Shown here one piece after another: positions 55,717-64,000 of a DNA stretch of 64,000 nucleotides. Source of the DNA: Amorphophallus konjac (lineage: Eukaryota > Streptophyta > Magnoliopsida > Alismatales > Araceae); NCBI GenBank assembly GCA_022559845.1, contig CM040117.1, positions 146,262,732 to 146,326,731 of the forward strand, given 5' to 3'. The position numbers and the translations under genes are program-made. How positions within the stretch are numbered: position 1 is the stretch's first letter; every line of letters starts with the position of its first letter. The notes under the pieces are model-generated. The model was given only the letters and a program-made list of their open reading frames with translations. It had not been told where the DNA came from and made no database searches.

Positions 55717-55847
55717 AGCTGGAGGAATATAGTCGGGAAGGGGGCCACCGAGGTAGACCCCCCCGTGTCGGGCATGGCTGAGCGCCGGCCAATGACGTCG
55801 ACGGCGATCCTATTCCCAGCTTGCGTGGTCCCCTAGGGCGTCATTCC

Positions 55848-57390
55848 AACTTTCACAATAAAAATAGTTAACTCTCTGATTTTGAGATTTTCTAACATGC
55901 TTCTTTACATAACTGTTTCTGAAGTTTTGATCTTCTTGTTTCTTTAAATGATAGTTATGCATATAATGAACCTTTTTTGCCACAATAAAAGCATGTATTA
56001 GAAATATCTCTATCAGACTTTTTCACAGATTTGTTTTTAATTGTATTGGCAGGTTTACATGCACCTACTTCATCATTCAACAAGACTGTACAGTCATCCA
56101 CAACAAGCCCCCTTTTACCACAATAGTAACATGTAATTCCCTTATTGTGAACATGCACTGTTATGACAGGTTGATTTATGGCATGTGCATGTGAATGTGT
56201 GTGAGAGTCATGAACAACATGCGTAGGAAAAGTAGAAACATGTTTGGATTTATTTAAACCAGCATTCTTTTTCTATTTTTGATTCTTTTTCAGATTTTTA
56301 ATTGAGTTTTCTATTTTCTTGGCAGTAAACTAAAACATAGATGAACTGGAAGGCTTTTCTTGTTCCGAGCTTCTTACAAAGATGGTGGAATTCTTCTTCT
56401 CATTGAATTTATTATTAACAAGATTAAACCCCAAACCCTCTTTCTGAAAACTAACATTTGAGCCAAGAAGTTTATTCAAGTTATCTTTTCCCTTAACAAA
56501 CTTCGAAAGAGAATTGTTTAGATCTTCAATTTCTACTTGCAATGAAGCAATATCATTTTCACAAGAGATAACCTGTTGATGCAGACTATCATTTAAATTT
56601 TCAAAGATTCATTCTCCTGTCTTAACTTCATTTCACCATTTGCTTCTTTTTCTTTCAAAATTATATTTCCCTTTTCAATTGCTAACCATTTCTCTGACAT
56701 AACAACATTCAGGACTATTAGCTTTTTGTTCTGTTCTTTCAAATGACAATCGTCTTCCAACAATTTATCTTCACATTCATCAGCTTCCTTTTTCTTTTCA
56801 ATTAATAACTCATTTTCTCCTTTGAAGGACTTGATTAAGCTCTTTTGCATGTTATCATCAGAATCAAGATCTTCAATCAATTCCTTTAAGAATGCACATT
56901 CATTACATGAGTCTTCATCTTTAAGAGATTTGTTTCTAAAACTTTCATTTTTAGATTTTAGACGTGTCACTTCAGAAATCATTTCTCTTCTTAGCTTTTT
57001 CTTTTCAGACTTTACTTTCTCGTATTTTTCAATCAAATGTTCATTCAATGCAACAAGATCTTCAAAACTGAAATTATCAGTTTCAAAATTTACCTATGAA
57101 GATGAGTCCTCCGTCTGATCACTGTTGTTACCTCTGGCCATTAAGCATTTAACTTCATCTTCTTCACGGTTGGATGTTATCCTATTGATTATTTCAGCAG
57201 CACTCCTGCACTTAGCACTAAATGGAAATCAGTTAACATCTATCGCCCTTCTTATTAATTCCATGACCTTTTGATTTTCCAAATACTTCAGTCGGTCTGA
57301 AGCATTCCATTAGGATTTGTCCCTTGGAATGTCATACGGACTGTGCACAATGAGTATCCAAAGATCAGAGTTAACAGAAAGAATGCAATC
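55848..57390 (-). pseudogene. Cop2 gag, N-terminal, coiled-coil and first knuckles
   Basis: From 57390: SDLWILIVHSPYDIP, RLKYLENQKVMELI, FPFSAKCRSAAEIINRI (N-terminal gag module, parallel to Cop1), then MARGNNSDQTED, TAG at about 57093, a charged coiled coil (57048-56593), a frameshift near 56605, SKFVKGKDNLNKLLGSN and FQKEGLGFNLVNNKF. After a linker come two knuckles, CFYCGKKGSLYA (damaged, about 55985) and CYYCGKRGLVVDDC (about 56130), and the first half of a third at the LINE edge. The order equals Cop1 gag. It is dead from several stops, shifts and the LINE. Confidence 0.78.
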
Positions 57391-59177
57391 AGAGTTAACA
57401 GAAAGAATACAATGAGTATCACAGCTTGCGTCAGCTGGGCTTCATAGCTTGCCAACCGCTGGGCATTACAGCTTCATCGACCGCTGAGCATTACAGCTTA
57501 GCTATCCAGAGGAATCCATCTCTTCCGCTGGGCCTTACAGCTTGCCAACTGCTGATACACAGCTTACAAGAAGTATGAAAAATAAAAACGGAAAACCAAG
57601 GGATTCAGCATTGGAAAGTTGACAATGAAAATGAATCACAATGCTCACGCAAGAGCAGACTGGTTTGGATCTGATCCAAAATCCAATTGAACAGGTCTTC
57701 AGGATCTTCTCGATCTCATAGTCTCCCTCTTCTTCTTCTTCTTGTCCTTCTCTTTCTTCTCTCTTCTGTATCTGTATATCTCTCTATTTTTCTCTTGTGT
57801 TGATCTGAAGAAATTGGCTTCCATATATATGCCGTGAAAGATTGGGCGAGTGGAATACATGTTTCCCGCCCAGAGATTCTAACAGGGTTATGCTAATGGA
57901 GGTCCACGTGTTAGATCTGAAGAAGTGCTTTCCACGTGGCTAAGTCTCTGGACCAGATTCACCTTGGGTCACATGTCCGCAGTGACTTAAGCCTGCCAAT
58001 TAGAATAGAAGCATTAAGTCGAATGCTTTGTGAGCTGGAGGATTTCATAGAAACATTCATTTGCACAAACTCATCATGTGAGTGAGACAGAACTTGCACC
58101 GACTAGAAAAATGCATAGACTTAAATGCACGGACCTATTACATGCATTAGATAGACGTACACTGAGTTTCATATGCGTAAGATGAAACTTGCACCGACTA
58201 TAATATGAAGGACGCAGAAGGTGCACTGGCTCTTGTATACGTATGATAGAACTTGCACTGACTATAGATGCAGTTATAAGGTGTGCACCGACTTCTGAAT
58301 GCATGAGACACAAACATGCACCGACCCTTGCATGCGTGCACCAACAAAAATTACACAGACCTATACAAGCCCGATGCAGAAGTTGCACCGATCTTTATAC
58401 ACTTAATACGAAACGTGCATGGATCTATATTGCACAAAGCAAAGTATGCACTGACTTGTTCTACCCTATGCACAGTATGCACTGACTTCTACATGCTCGA
58501 GGCAAAACTGCACCGCCCTTATGTACGCACAATAGAACATGCAATGACCTGGTGTGTAGTCACGCAGAATGTGCACTAACTATATGAGAGAAGAAGCGAA
58601 GTTTGCACCGACCTTATTAGGAGAGCACAAGGATGTGCACCGACCTTATTCTTCCATAAGCGTAAGGCATAACTGTGCACCGACTACATGTTCAATGCAA
58701 AACATGCACCGACTATATGTTCAATGCAAAACCTGCATCGACTATATGTTCGATGCAAAACCTGCACCGACTATATGTTAGCAAGGCCAAAATGTGCATC
58801 GACCTAAATGCACTTAAGGTAAAATATGCACCGACTGCATATGCATTCCATAAAGACTGCACTGACATGCATGCTGAAGAGAATATGCACGGACCTGATA
58901 TGCATACGAAGGTAAAAATGCGCTGACTTATTTGTTGTCCTTAGACACGTAAAATATGCATTGACCTATATGCCGTCCTTGCATGAAGACTCACAATGTA
59001 TGCACAGACCTATATGAATGCATGAACATAAACTACATCGATGTTAATGACACTTTGAATGATCATGCAACAACAAGTATTCAGATATTAAGACTCAACA
59101 TATTTGAATGAAGTGTTTATTCATTTTAGTCTTAACATGATTCATAGAATGTCATTCTCAAAATCAGGGTTCCAACA
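57391..59177 (-). repeat. Cop2 5' LTR (about 1.8 kb; inner end approximate)
   Basis: Starts TGTTGGAACCCTGATTTTG at 59177 on the minus strand. It holds a minus-strand TATA box (GCATATATATGG) at about 57820-57832, a pyrimidine-rich TCTTCTTCTTCTTC stretch at about 57730, three diverged units with CCGCTGGGC(A/C)TTACAGCTT (57450-57560), and the TGCACCGAC array. The inner end is blurred by a duplication of tcagagttaacagaaagaat (57365-57413), and no clear primer site remains. Confidence 0.65.
58085..59015. repeat. Array of about 29 TGCACCGAC words at about 31-bp spacing
   Basis: TGCACCGAC or one- to two-base variants (TGCACTGAC, TGCATCGAC, TGCACGGAC) recur, for example at 58093, 58287, 58318, 58605, 58638, 58677, 58706, 58764, 58829 and 58858. 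Between them lie about 22 bases of less similar sequence often containing ATATG or ATGCA. It is a minisatellite-like expansion inside the Cop2 LTR. Frames of 70-87 residues over it are by-products. Confidence 0.85.
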
Positions 59178-59870
59178 TTTGTCACCATTCATGCGCATTT
59201 GCCCCCCCTGTTGATCTATTTGTCACCACTAATAGGCATCTTTCACTCTTATAGCATGTAGGAGCCGTCCGCCTTTGCCCTTGGGAGCCATCGCCTTTGT
59301 GCATTTTTTCACCGTTAAGAGCCTTTTGTCACCCCTCATGCGCATTTGTCGCCCCTGTCAACATATTTGTCACCACTAATGTGCATTCGTTACCTCTGTC
59401 AACTTATTTGTCACCAATAATATGCATTCATCACCCTTATCATTCATTTTACTCGCTGCTCTCACATACGGAAGGTGAACCCAAAAGAGAAAACAAATAT
59501 TACAATAAAAAAATCCATAAAAAATGATAATCAATAAATAAAATAATTTATCACATAGGCAAGAAAATAACAAACAAACCATGAAAGTCGAATCATTCTG
59601 ACGTATTTCTGACGAAAACTTTTTAGTCGGATAATATCGTCGGTATTTCCCATTTTTCTAAGCTATTTGTCACCGTTACAGAGTTATTTGTCACTGCTAA
59701 CGGCTATTTATCACTCATAACATCTATTTGTCACCCTTATCGCTAGCCAGCCGTCACCTTTATTTAGCTTCAAAATATATCTTTTACTTTTGTTATCTAT
59801 TTATCACCCTTAGGAGACATTTGTCAGCCCTGAAACCTATTTCTCACCACTGATGACTATTTGTCACCAC
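59178..59870 (+). repeat. TTTGTCACC sub-terminal array (left)
   Basis: About fifteen words of the type (A)TTTGTCACC(A/C)CT, often preceded by TTAT or GCA and spaced 20-45 bp. The sequence at 59600-59660 (gacgaaaactttttagtc ... cccatttttc) resembles the right CACTA end without its last bases, so a second, broken terminus may be buried here. Confidence 0.6.
59665..59812 (+). repeat. Direct duplication, first copy (second at 60576-60722)
   Basis: The two stretches, both starting atttgtcaccgttacagag and ending in tatttatca(c/t)cctt, match over about 147 bp with roughly ten differences. They flank the AT-rich tandem repeats and gene-like segment at 60425-60575. Confidence 0.85.
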
Positions 59871-59929
59871 TATGCGGTGTTAGCCGTCGCGCTTGATTTT
59901 GGCTTATCTGACTTACTGGCTCCAAAACT

Positions 59930-60425
59930 TCAAAACTTGTTCTTCTTTCTGTCTAATAGTGATAATTAATACATATAATACTGTAATGATAATAAAATAA
60001 ATAAAAATGCCAAAAAACCATATAAATTGAAAATGTATAAATATAACAGAATAATAATAATAAAATAATATTAAAAAGACAAAAACTATATAAAATGATA
60101 ATTAATAAATGTAACATCATAATAATAGTTAAATAATTATGAAAATGACAAAAACTAAAAAAATTGAAAATTAATAAATGTAACGGTAAAATAATAATGA
60201 AATAATTGAAAATGAGAAAAAAAATATAAAATGATAATTAATAAATGTAACAGCATAATAATAGTAAAATAATTTTAAAAATGACAAAGACCATAAAAAT
60301 TGATAATTAACCAATGTACTAGTAAAATAATAAATTAATTATAAAATTAATAAAAAACATAAAATTGATAATTAGCAAATGTAACACTATAACAATAATA
60401 TAAAACCCCCTAATTGTGAAAAATG
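59930..60425. repeat. AT-rich tandem repeat, period about 60-65 bp
   Basis: Seven or so diverged units built on gataattaataaatgtaac, ataataat, aaaataatt and aaaaatgacaaaaaccata. Unit starts are visible at about 59950, 60095, 60165, 60230, 60300 and 60365. There is no coding potential. Confidence 0.75.
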
Positions 60426-60891
60426 ATAGAAAAATAATATAAACGTTTCGCTTCATTTAATCAGTGTCGTTTGATGACTAGGAAAGCTTCAGATCCGTGT
60501 TGGTAGAGCTAGGAAACCCATACACGGTTAAACCCTTCAACGAACTTGAGTTTCTTCAAGTTTCACTGCCATGAGATATTTGTCACCGTTACAGAGTTAT
60601 TTGTCACTGCTAACGGCTATTTGTCACTCACAACATCTATTTGTCACCCTTATCGCTCGCCAGCCGTCGCCTTTGTTTCGCTTCAAAACATATCTTTTAC
60701 TTCTGTTATCTATTTATCATCCTTTAAAACTACAATTATACGCACAACCTATACAACTCAACATAAAACACACATCCCCCAATAAAATGCACACAACATA
60801 TAACTCAATGAATAAGATAAATTATAATTACATTAATTCAAATGTGTCATTTTTTACAATTACAATTACAAATCAACAGATATCCGTTGGA

Positions 60892-61113
60892 TCATCCTCT
60901 ACCATCACCAGTTGCAGAAGAATCCCTTCTCTCAGATGACTCCTCCTGCCCAACAATTACTTCATTTTGCTCAGTTGGATCGACTTCTTCCACTTCGTCC
61001 TCTATACACAACCGAAGTGGCTCGGCAGATTCGATCAGACGAAGATTAGAAGCAACCAACTCTATAGTGTCACCCTCATCTAATTGAAAAGTTTCAGCAC
61101 TAGAATCCTCTAA
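60892..61113 (-). pseudogene. Acidic C-terminal coding segment, unidentified
   Basis: An open minus-strand stretch of about 73 codons ending in a TGA at 60892. It has QLDEGDTIELVASNLRLI, LCIEDEVEEVDP and QEESSERRDSS, followed downstream by AT-rich 3'-UTR-like sequence. No start is seen; it adjoins, in another register, the SNF2-like fragment at 61118. It may be the end of a captured gene or of a transposase. I cannot identify it. Confidence 0.35.
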
Positions 61114-61303
61114 GACACCATTTTTTTAGAATACTCGCTCCATTCATACCACAATTTTGAAAGAAGCTCTTTTCTAAAGCCGGTATCATAATCTCTCTCT
61201 TCTAGAGAATCAGCATCGACTAGCCTGTATGTGTAAACCTTTCTCGTCTGTCCTAGTCTAAAAGCACGAACAATAGCTTTGGTATCTCGCCAAGCCATTG
61301 GTC
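61110..61303 (-). pseudogene. Captured SNF2 helicase fragment (CLASSY/DRD1-like), left arm of an inverted repeat
   Basis: The minus strand encodes [20 protein letters not shown], then YTYRLVDADSLEERDYDT and FRKELLSKLWYEWSEYSKK. AxxRAFRxGQ is helicase motif VI of SNF2 ATPases; RAFR instead of RAHR and the (F/Y)EW(N/S)EY ending recall the plant CLASSY group, which recruits RNA polymerase IV for small-RNA-directed DNA methylation. Only about 60 codons are present, so it is a fragment with no ATPase function. Bases 61121-61263 recur inverted at 61308-61450. The subfamily call is from memory of family motifs and needs a search. Confidence 0.6.
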
Positions 61304-61307
61304 CTAC

Positions 61308-61450
61308 TTTTAGACTAGGACAGACTAAGAAGGTTTACACATACAGGCTGGTCACTACTGATTCTCCAGAAGAGAGAGATCATGATACCTACTTCAGAAA
61401 AGAGCTTATTTCAAAATTGTGGTTTGAATAGAGCGAGTATTCTAAAAAAT
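61308..61450 (+). pseudogene. Captured SNF2 helicase fragment, right arm of the inverted repeat
   Basis: The plus strand encodes [36 protein letters not shown] and LWFE, a stop, then SEYSKK. Compared with the left arm I count about 15 differences in 143 bp. The pair is separated by 44 bp, which contains the upstream codons of the left arm only. One arm has a stop, the other does not. Confidence 0.75.
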
Positions 61451-61599
61451 TTTGACAGCATCTCCCTTAAAAATTGACTATTTTTCACTTTTATATATCC
61501 TGAAAAATTATATTAAACAAAATAAAAATACATCCAACATGTGAACTGAGAGATGAAATTAGGAATCATGATATGAGGGATTAAACCATGGTAGTGACA

Positions 61600-61920
61600 C
61601 CTTAGATGTGATGTTATAGAGGCCCTGCGTGGGTGGCGATGGCAGAATGGCTATGGGCCGCCGAGGACGGCGGTTGCAGCGGTGCTGGACGGCAGCCGGT
61701 GGGTGGGTCCGGCTGGAACAGCGGCCGGCTGCCACGGCATGGCACCGGAGGGGCAGTGGTGCTCTGTCGGAGTGGCTACAAGGGGGAGCGCGACGGTGGG
61801 CTGGCCGACACTCAGGCGGTGCTGGTTCGCGGAGGAGAGGGAGGGTGCGCAGGGCACCCATGGGCACACGGGGACAAGGTGGAGATGGTCTGCGGCGAGG
61901 GGGGAAAGCAAGGGATGGGG
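61600..61920. other. GC-rich island within the CACTA region
   Basis: Strikingly GC-rich (GGCGGTTGCAGCGG, GCGGCCGGCTGCC) in an AT-rich setting. Long frames exist in several registers on both strands, as expected from GC content, and none is recognisable. It could be a captured exon or promoter-proximal piece of a host gene. Confidence 0.4.
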
Positions 61921-61929
61921 GAAAAACAA

Positions 61930-62130
61930 ATGGCTTCTAAGGGTAAGAAATACGTCGTAAGGGTGACAAATATGTCGTAAGGGTGACAAATGCTTCTAAG
62001 GGTAACAAATGGGTCCTAAGGGTGACAAATAGCTTCTAAGGGTAACAAATGGATGTCTAAACGTGAAAAATAGTTGTAGTGGTGACAAATGAAAGAGAGA
62101 GAGAGAGAGAGACAGAGAGAGAGAGGGGCA
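61930..62130 (-). repeat. GGGTGACAAAT array (inverted relative to the left array) and a GA run
   Basis: Seven words of the type AAGGGT(G/A)ACAAAT at 15-25 bp spacing from 61940 to 62090, followed by a (GA)n run at 62093-62128. On the minus strand they read ATTTGTCACCCTT, as in the left array. Confidence 0.75.
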
Positions 62131-62700
62131 TTAACAAATAGAAAAAATGGTGGCTCCTGGCACACGTCTCTCCCTGCTGTAGTCCTGCTGTCCTGCACTC
62201 CTGTTGCTGGTAAAATATTCGTATTTGTTTACTAAAGTCGGTGGAAGACCTAAAGTCAGTGGAAGACGAATGGTCTCTCCTAACTTGTGTCAATTACTCA
62301 TGAGTTGTGGTTTTTAAAGACGAAGGGTCTGACTACGGCTGGTTTTAATTTTAGAAGTCAAATAGTTAAAATGTGGTAGTTATTATAATTTCGGGAAGTG
62401 TAACAATCTTCCATCTTATCATATTTTTTATATTTTATAATATATTATTTACATAAATATATATTATATGATATATATTATTACAAATAGATATTTTATG
62501 AAATGAATATTATAATATCCGTATCCGGTCCGATTCAAATTCTAATATTATCCGTATCCGAAATAATAAATAATTTAGAATATTATCTGCTAATTAATAC
62601 GGATTCGAATTTGAATATTATCCAACTAAACAATTGATATATTTATATTTATTTTTGTTATTTATTACATATATGTATTACGATTAAACATATTCTATTC
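62131..62700. other. AT-rich CACTA interior without recognisable genes
   Basis: Contains repeats of AATATTATCCGTATCCG (about 62510-62620) in both orientations and AT-dinucleotide-rich sequence at 62420-62500. No coding segment is seen. Confidence 0.5.
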
Positions 62701-63058
62701 CAGGTGTTTTCGACGGAATCTTATTCAGTCAGAAATAAGTTAGAATTTACACACATATTTCTGTTCATTTATGATAATTATTACATAAATATATGTAAAT
62801 ATTAGTGACGAAAATTTTGTTGTAAAAAATCAGTGGGTAATTACCACGTAATTCTGACGAAATTTAAATTATCTCAAAGTTGTCTCTTTTTAGAGACAGA
62901 TTTTCGTCCGAAATAATAGGTCAGAAATCAGTCCGTATTTATCGACAAATTTGTGACATAATATTTTCTGTTGGAAAGTTATAATAGTTTCGATGTCTTT
63001 CCGACGTATATATTGCCATCAGAAAATTATGTCTATATTCCCATTTTTCATGTAGTGC
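62700..63058. repeat. Right terminus of the CACTA element
   Basis: Sub-terminal words such as TTTCGACGGAAT, TTCTGACGAAATT, TTTTCGTCCGAAAT and TTTCCGACGTATA lead to the end CCCATTTTTCATGTAGTG at 63058. The next three bases, ctg, would be the target duplication. Confidence 0.75.
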
Positions 63059-63316
63059 TGGTTCGGCAGCCACGGGACCGCAAGAAGAATGATATGGCGA
63101 TCGGTAAAGAGGGGAGGCACCCTTGACACGGCGATTAAGGGAAACAACGGGAGGGTCCGGTGGCCAAGGAAAAAGGGGAGTGATCCGGCAGGCCAAAAGT
63201 GGGAATGATCCGGTGGCCTTCCTCTCCTTCTCCTCCTCCCTTGTTCCCTACATCATCACCTCCCCCTCCTAGTAGTAGAGGATGAACCTCGGTGACTATA
63301 TTCTTACAGTAAAGTT
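63059..63316. other. Spacer between the CACTA end and the NAF1 pseudogene
   Basis: GC-richer sequence with repeated GATCCGGTGGCC/CCGGCAGGCC-like words near 63155-63215. No gene is recognised; the 85-residue minus frame here has no familiar content. Confidence 0.4.
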
Positions 63317-64000
63317 CTAATAGATGAACATACCATCATCGGAGAGCTCCTGTTCCACTCGATCTTTGTGAGCGTACCCTTTCCTATATACTGCTAGATT
63401 ATTGAGGATGTGGTCGGCGAACTCCACGACCGAAGAGACAGCAGTACCCTCACTGATTCCAACAGGCATCGCCTTTTCACAATTGAACCTAACAACATAA
63501 TACAAGCTCTTTACCAGGCCAAATACTTCATCCATTAGACCAATTGGAGATCTGGTCCCTGTTATCCAGAGAATCGAACCCTCATTCATGGGGCTGTGCT
63601 TCTCTAGACCTTTAACAATGACCTTGGCACCTACTACGGGCGATGTCTGATAATGTGGTTATAAGGTAGCATTCACATGAGGAACTGATGGTAGATCCTC
63701 AAGCTCTTTTTTTAATATGATTGGACCTTTTATTTTGGCAACCTCGTCATCGTTGCTGTTCATAGCGAGCTGCTCAGCATCGAAATATTTCTCCACCACT
63801 GTCATCATCTTCGTCGTTGCTTTTGCTACTTGAAGAAGAAGAATAGGCGTCACTTACAGATTTCGGTGACTTACCATTCCCGGATTAGTCTCTTCACCAT
63901 CATCATATTCCACCTTAATCATAATTTTAATAGCAGGAGAAGTTCACCTCACTCCATCGATGCCCTCCTTCGAACCCACCATTTCTGGATGCACAACAGA
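63317..64000 (-). pseudogene. NAF1: NAF1 (H/ACA snoRNP assembly factor) pseudogene, partial
   Basis: NAF1 binds the pseudouridine synthase dyskerin during H/ACA snoRNP assembly in the nucleus and is later replaced by GAR1. Reading leftwards: MVGSKEGIDGV near 63980, an acidic Ser-rich stretch in shifted frames, EKYFDAEQLAM (about 63795), KGPIILKKELEDLPSVP (about 63705), an in-frame TAA at 63660 where Glu is expected, then KVIVKGLEKHSPMNEGSILWIT, IGLMDEVFGLVKSLYYVVRF, ISEGTAVSSVVEFADHIL and AVYRKGYAHK. A short piece of the core domain appears missing after the stop (about 63640). Frameshifts, a stop, the absence of visible introns and an early end indicate a decayed, possibly retro-copied or transposon-carried, fragment. 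The 5' part lies outside the window. Confidence 0.78.

Larger units (their letters stand above)
50007..55847 (-). mobile_element. L1-type LINE retrotransposon, nearly full length
   Basis: Minus strand: a 5' leader of about 130 bp, ORF1 (55716-54241), ORF2 (54244-50106), 3' UTR and a tail TTTTGATCAAAAAAAA ending at 50007. Flanks repeat aactttccacaa (49995-50006) and aactttcacaa (55848-55858), a target duplication differing by one base. The short 5' leader may be complete, because the duplication lies directly upstream. Only one frameshift (about 51980) breaks ORF2, so the insertion is fairly young. It sits in the zinc-knuckle part of the Cop2 gag. Confidence 0.92.
43764..59177 (-). mobile_element. 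Cop2: SIRE-like Ty1/copia derivative without pol, doubly interrupted
   Basis: Minus-strand order: 5' LTR (59177 to about 57391), gag (57390-55848 and 50006-49736 around the LINE), a non-coding stretch (49735-45770, holding the miniature element), and a downstream ORF (45769-43764) with a plant-transposon domain and a Gln-rich tail. The LTR starts TGTTGGAACCCTGATTTTG, typical of SIRE-like LTRs. Gag matches that of Cop1 in domain order. No pol is present and no 3' LTR or polypurine tract is found, so the left end is approximate. It lies in the TTTGTCACC-rich CACTA region. Confidence 0.75.
59178..63058. mobile_element. Decayed CACTA-type DNA transposon region
   Basis: The right terminus at 63058 reads ...CCCATTTTTCATGTAGTG, i.e. 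CACTACATGAAAAATGGG on the minus strand, the CACTA signature. Just inside are repeated TTCCGACG / TCTGACGAAA words (62700-63005), typical of plant CACTA sub-ends. ATTTGTCACC words cluster on the plus strand at 59178-59870 and 60575-60720, and as GGGTGACAAAT at 61930-62090, an inverted layout as expected for sub-terminal repeats of one element. No left CACTA terminus is found; Cop2 occupies that side. No complete transposase is recognised. Bounds are therefore approximate. Confidence 0.55.

Noticed and set aside
58085..59015. Regularly spaced short repeats reminiscent of a CRISPR array
   Set aside because: The conserved core is only about 9 bp and imperfect, spacing varies, there are no cas-like genes, and the sequence is a plant LTR; it is a minisatellite-like expansion.
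61559..61989. Several frames of 92-115 residues in the GC-rich island
   Set aside because: High GC removes stops in all registers on both strands; no motif is recognisable.
1..64000. tRNA, rRNA or snoRNA genes
   Set aside because: The only tRNA-related words are primer binding sites; no cloverleaf or rRNA-like segment was noticed by eye. A covariance-model scan would be needed to exclude small ones.

Overview
This window is nuclear DNA of a flowering plant (species not determinable from the sequence) and consists almost entirely of nested transposable elements. The evidence is plant-type LTR retrotransposons primed by initiator-tRNA-Met-like sites (TGGTATCAGAGCC), Tat- and Tekay-like Ty3/gypsy proteins, SIRE-like Ty1/copia gag, an L1-type plant LINE with a terminal RNase H, a CACTA-type DNA-transposon end, and a broken copy of the eukaryotic gene NAF1. 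I find no intact host gene, no tRNA or rRNA gene, and nothing bacterial or viral in origin.

Layout. (1) 1-3555, minus: 5' part of a Tat-like gypsy element with an open reverse-transcriptase frame running off the window edge. (2) 3556-19199, minus: Cop1, a SIRE-like copia derivative with a gag carrying four zinc knuckles and no recognisable pol. Its 3' LTR is cut by the Tat element and its gag by (3) 7097-15067, minus: TRG1, a non-autonomous gag-only LTR element (TR-GAG type) with target duplication gtttg and a second ORF of unknown function. (4) 19200-28070, plus: Tek1, an old Tekay/Del-like chromovirus killed largely by C-to-T stop codons; Cop1 sits in its 5' LTR. (5) 28071-42588, minus: TRG2, a distant relative of TRG1 carrying the same unknown ORF, interrupted by Tek1 and by (6) 28237-38947, plus: Tek2, a young complete Tekay-like element with duplication gtgat. 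(7) 42589-about 43660: a fragment that looks like an LTR. (8) about 43764-59177, minus: Cop2, another SIRE-like derivative with gag, no pol, and a downstream ORF resembling the 'putative plant transposon protein' domain. It is interrupted by (9) 47671-49627, plus: a complete LTR element with only 94 bp between its LTRs (duplication caatt), and (10) 50007-55847, minus: a nearly intact LINE. (11) 59178-63058: decayed CACTA-type element with TTTGTCACC arrays, AT-rich tandem repeats and a captured SNF2 (CLASSY-like) gene fragment present as a hairpin-forming inverted repeat. (12) 63317-64000, minus: a NAF1 pseudogene.

Insertion order read from the nesting: TRG2 first, then Tek1 into TRG2, Cop1 into the Tek1 5' LTR, and TRG1 and Tat into Cop1. 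Tek2 entered TRG2 late, since its LTRs are nearly identical. On the right, Cop2 entered the CACTA element, then the LINE and the miniature element entered Cop2.

Most noteworthy points: the SNF2/CLASSY-like inverted repeat (a possible small-RNA source aimed at a silencing factor); a conserved unknown ORF in two diverged gag-only elements; and arrays of 21-22 bp palindromes in the LTRs of unrelated-sequence gypsy elements.
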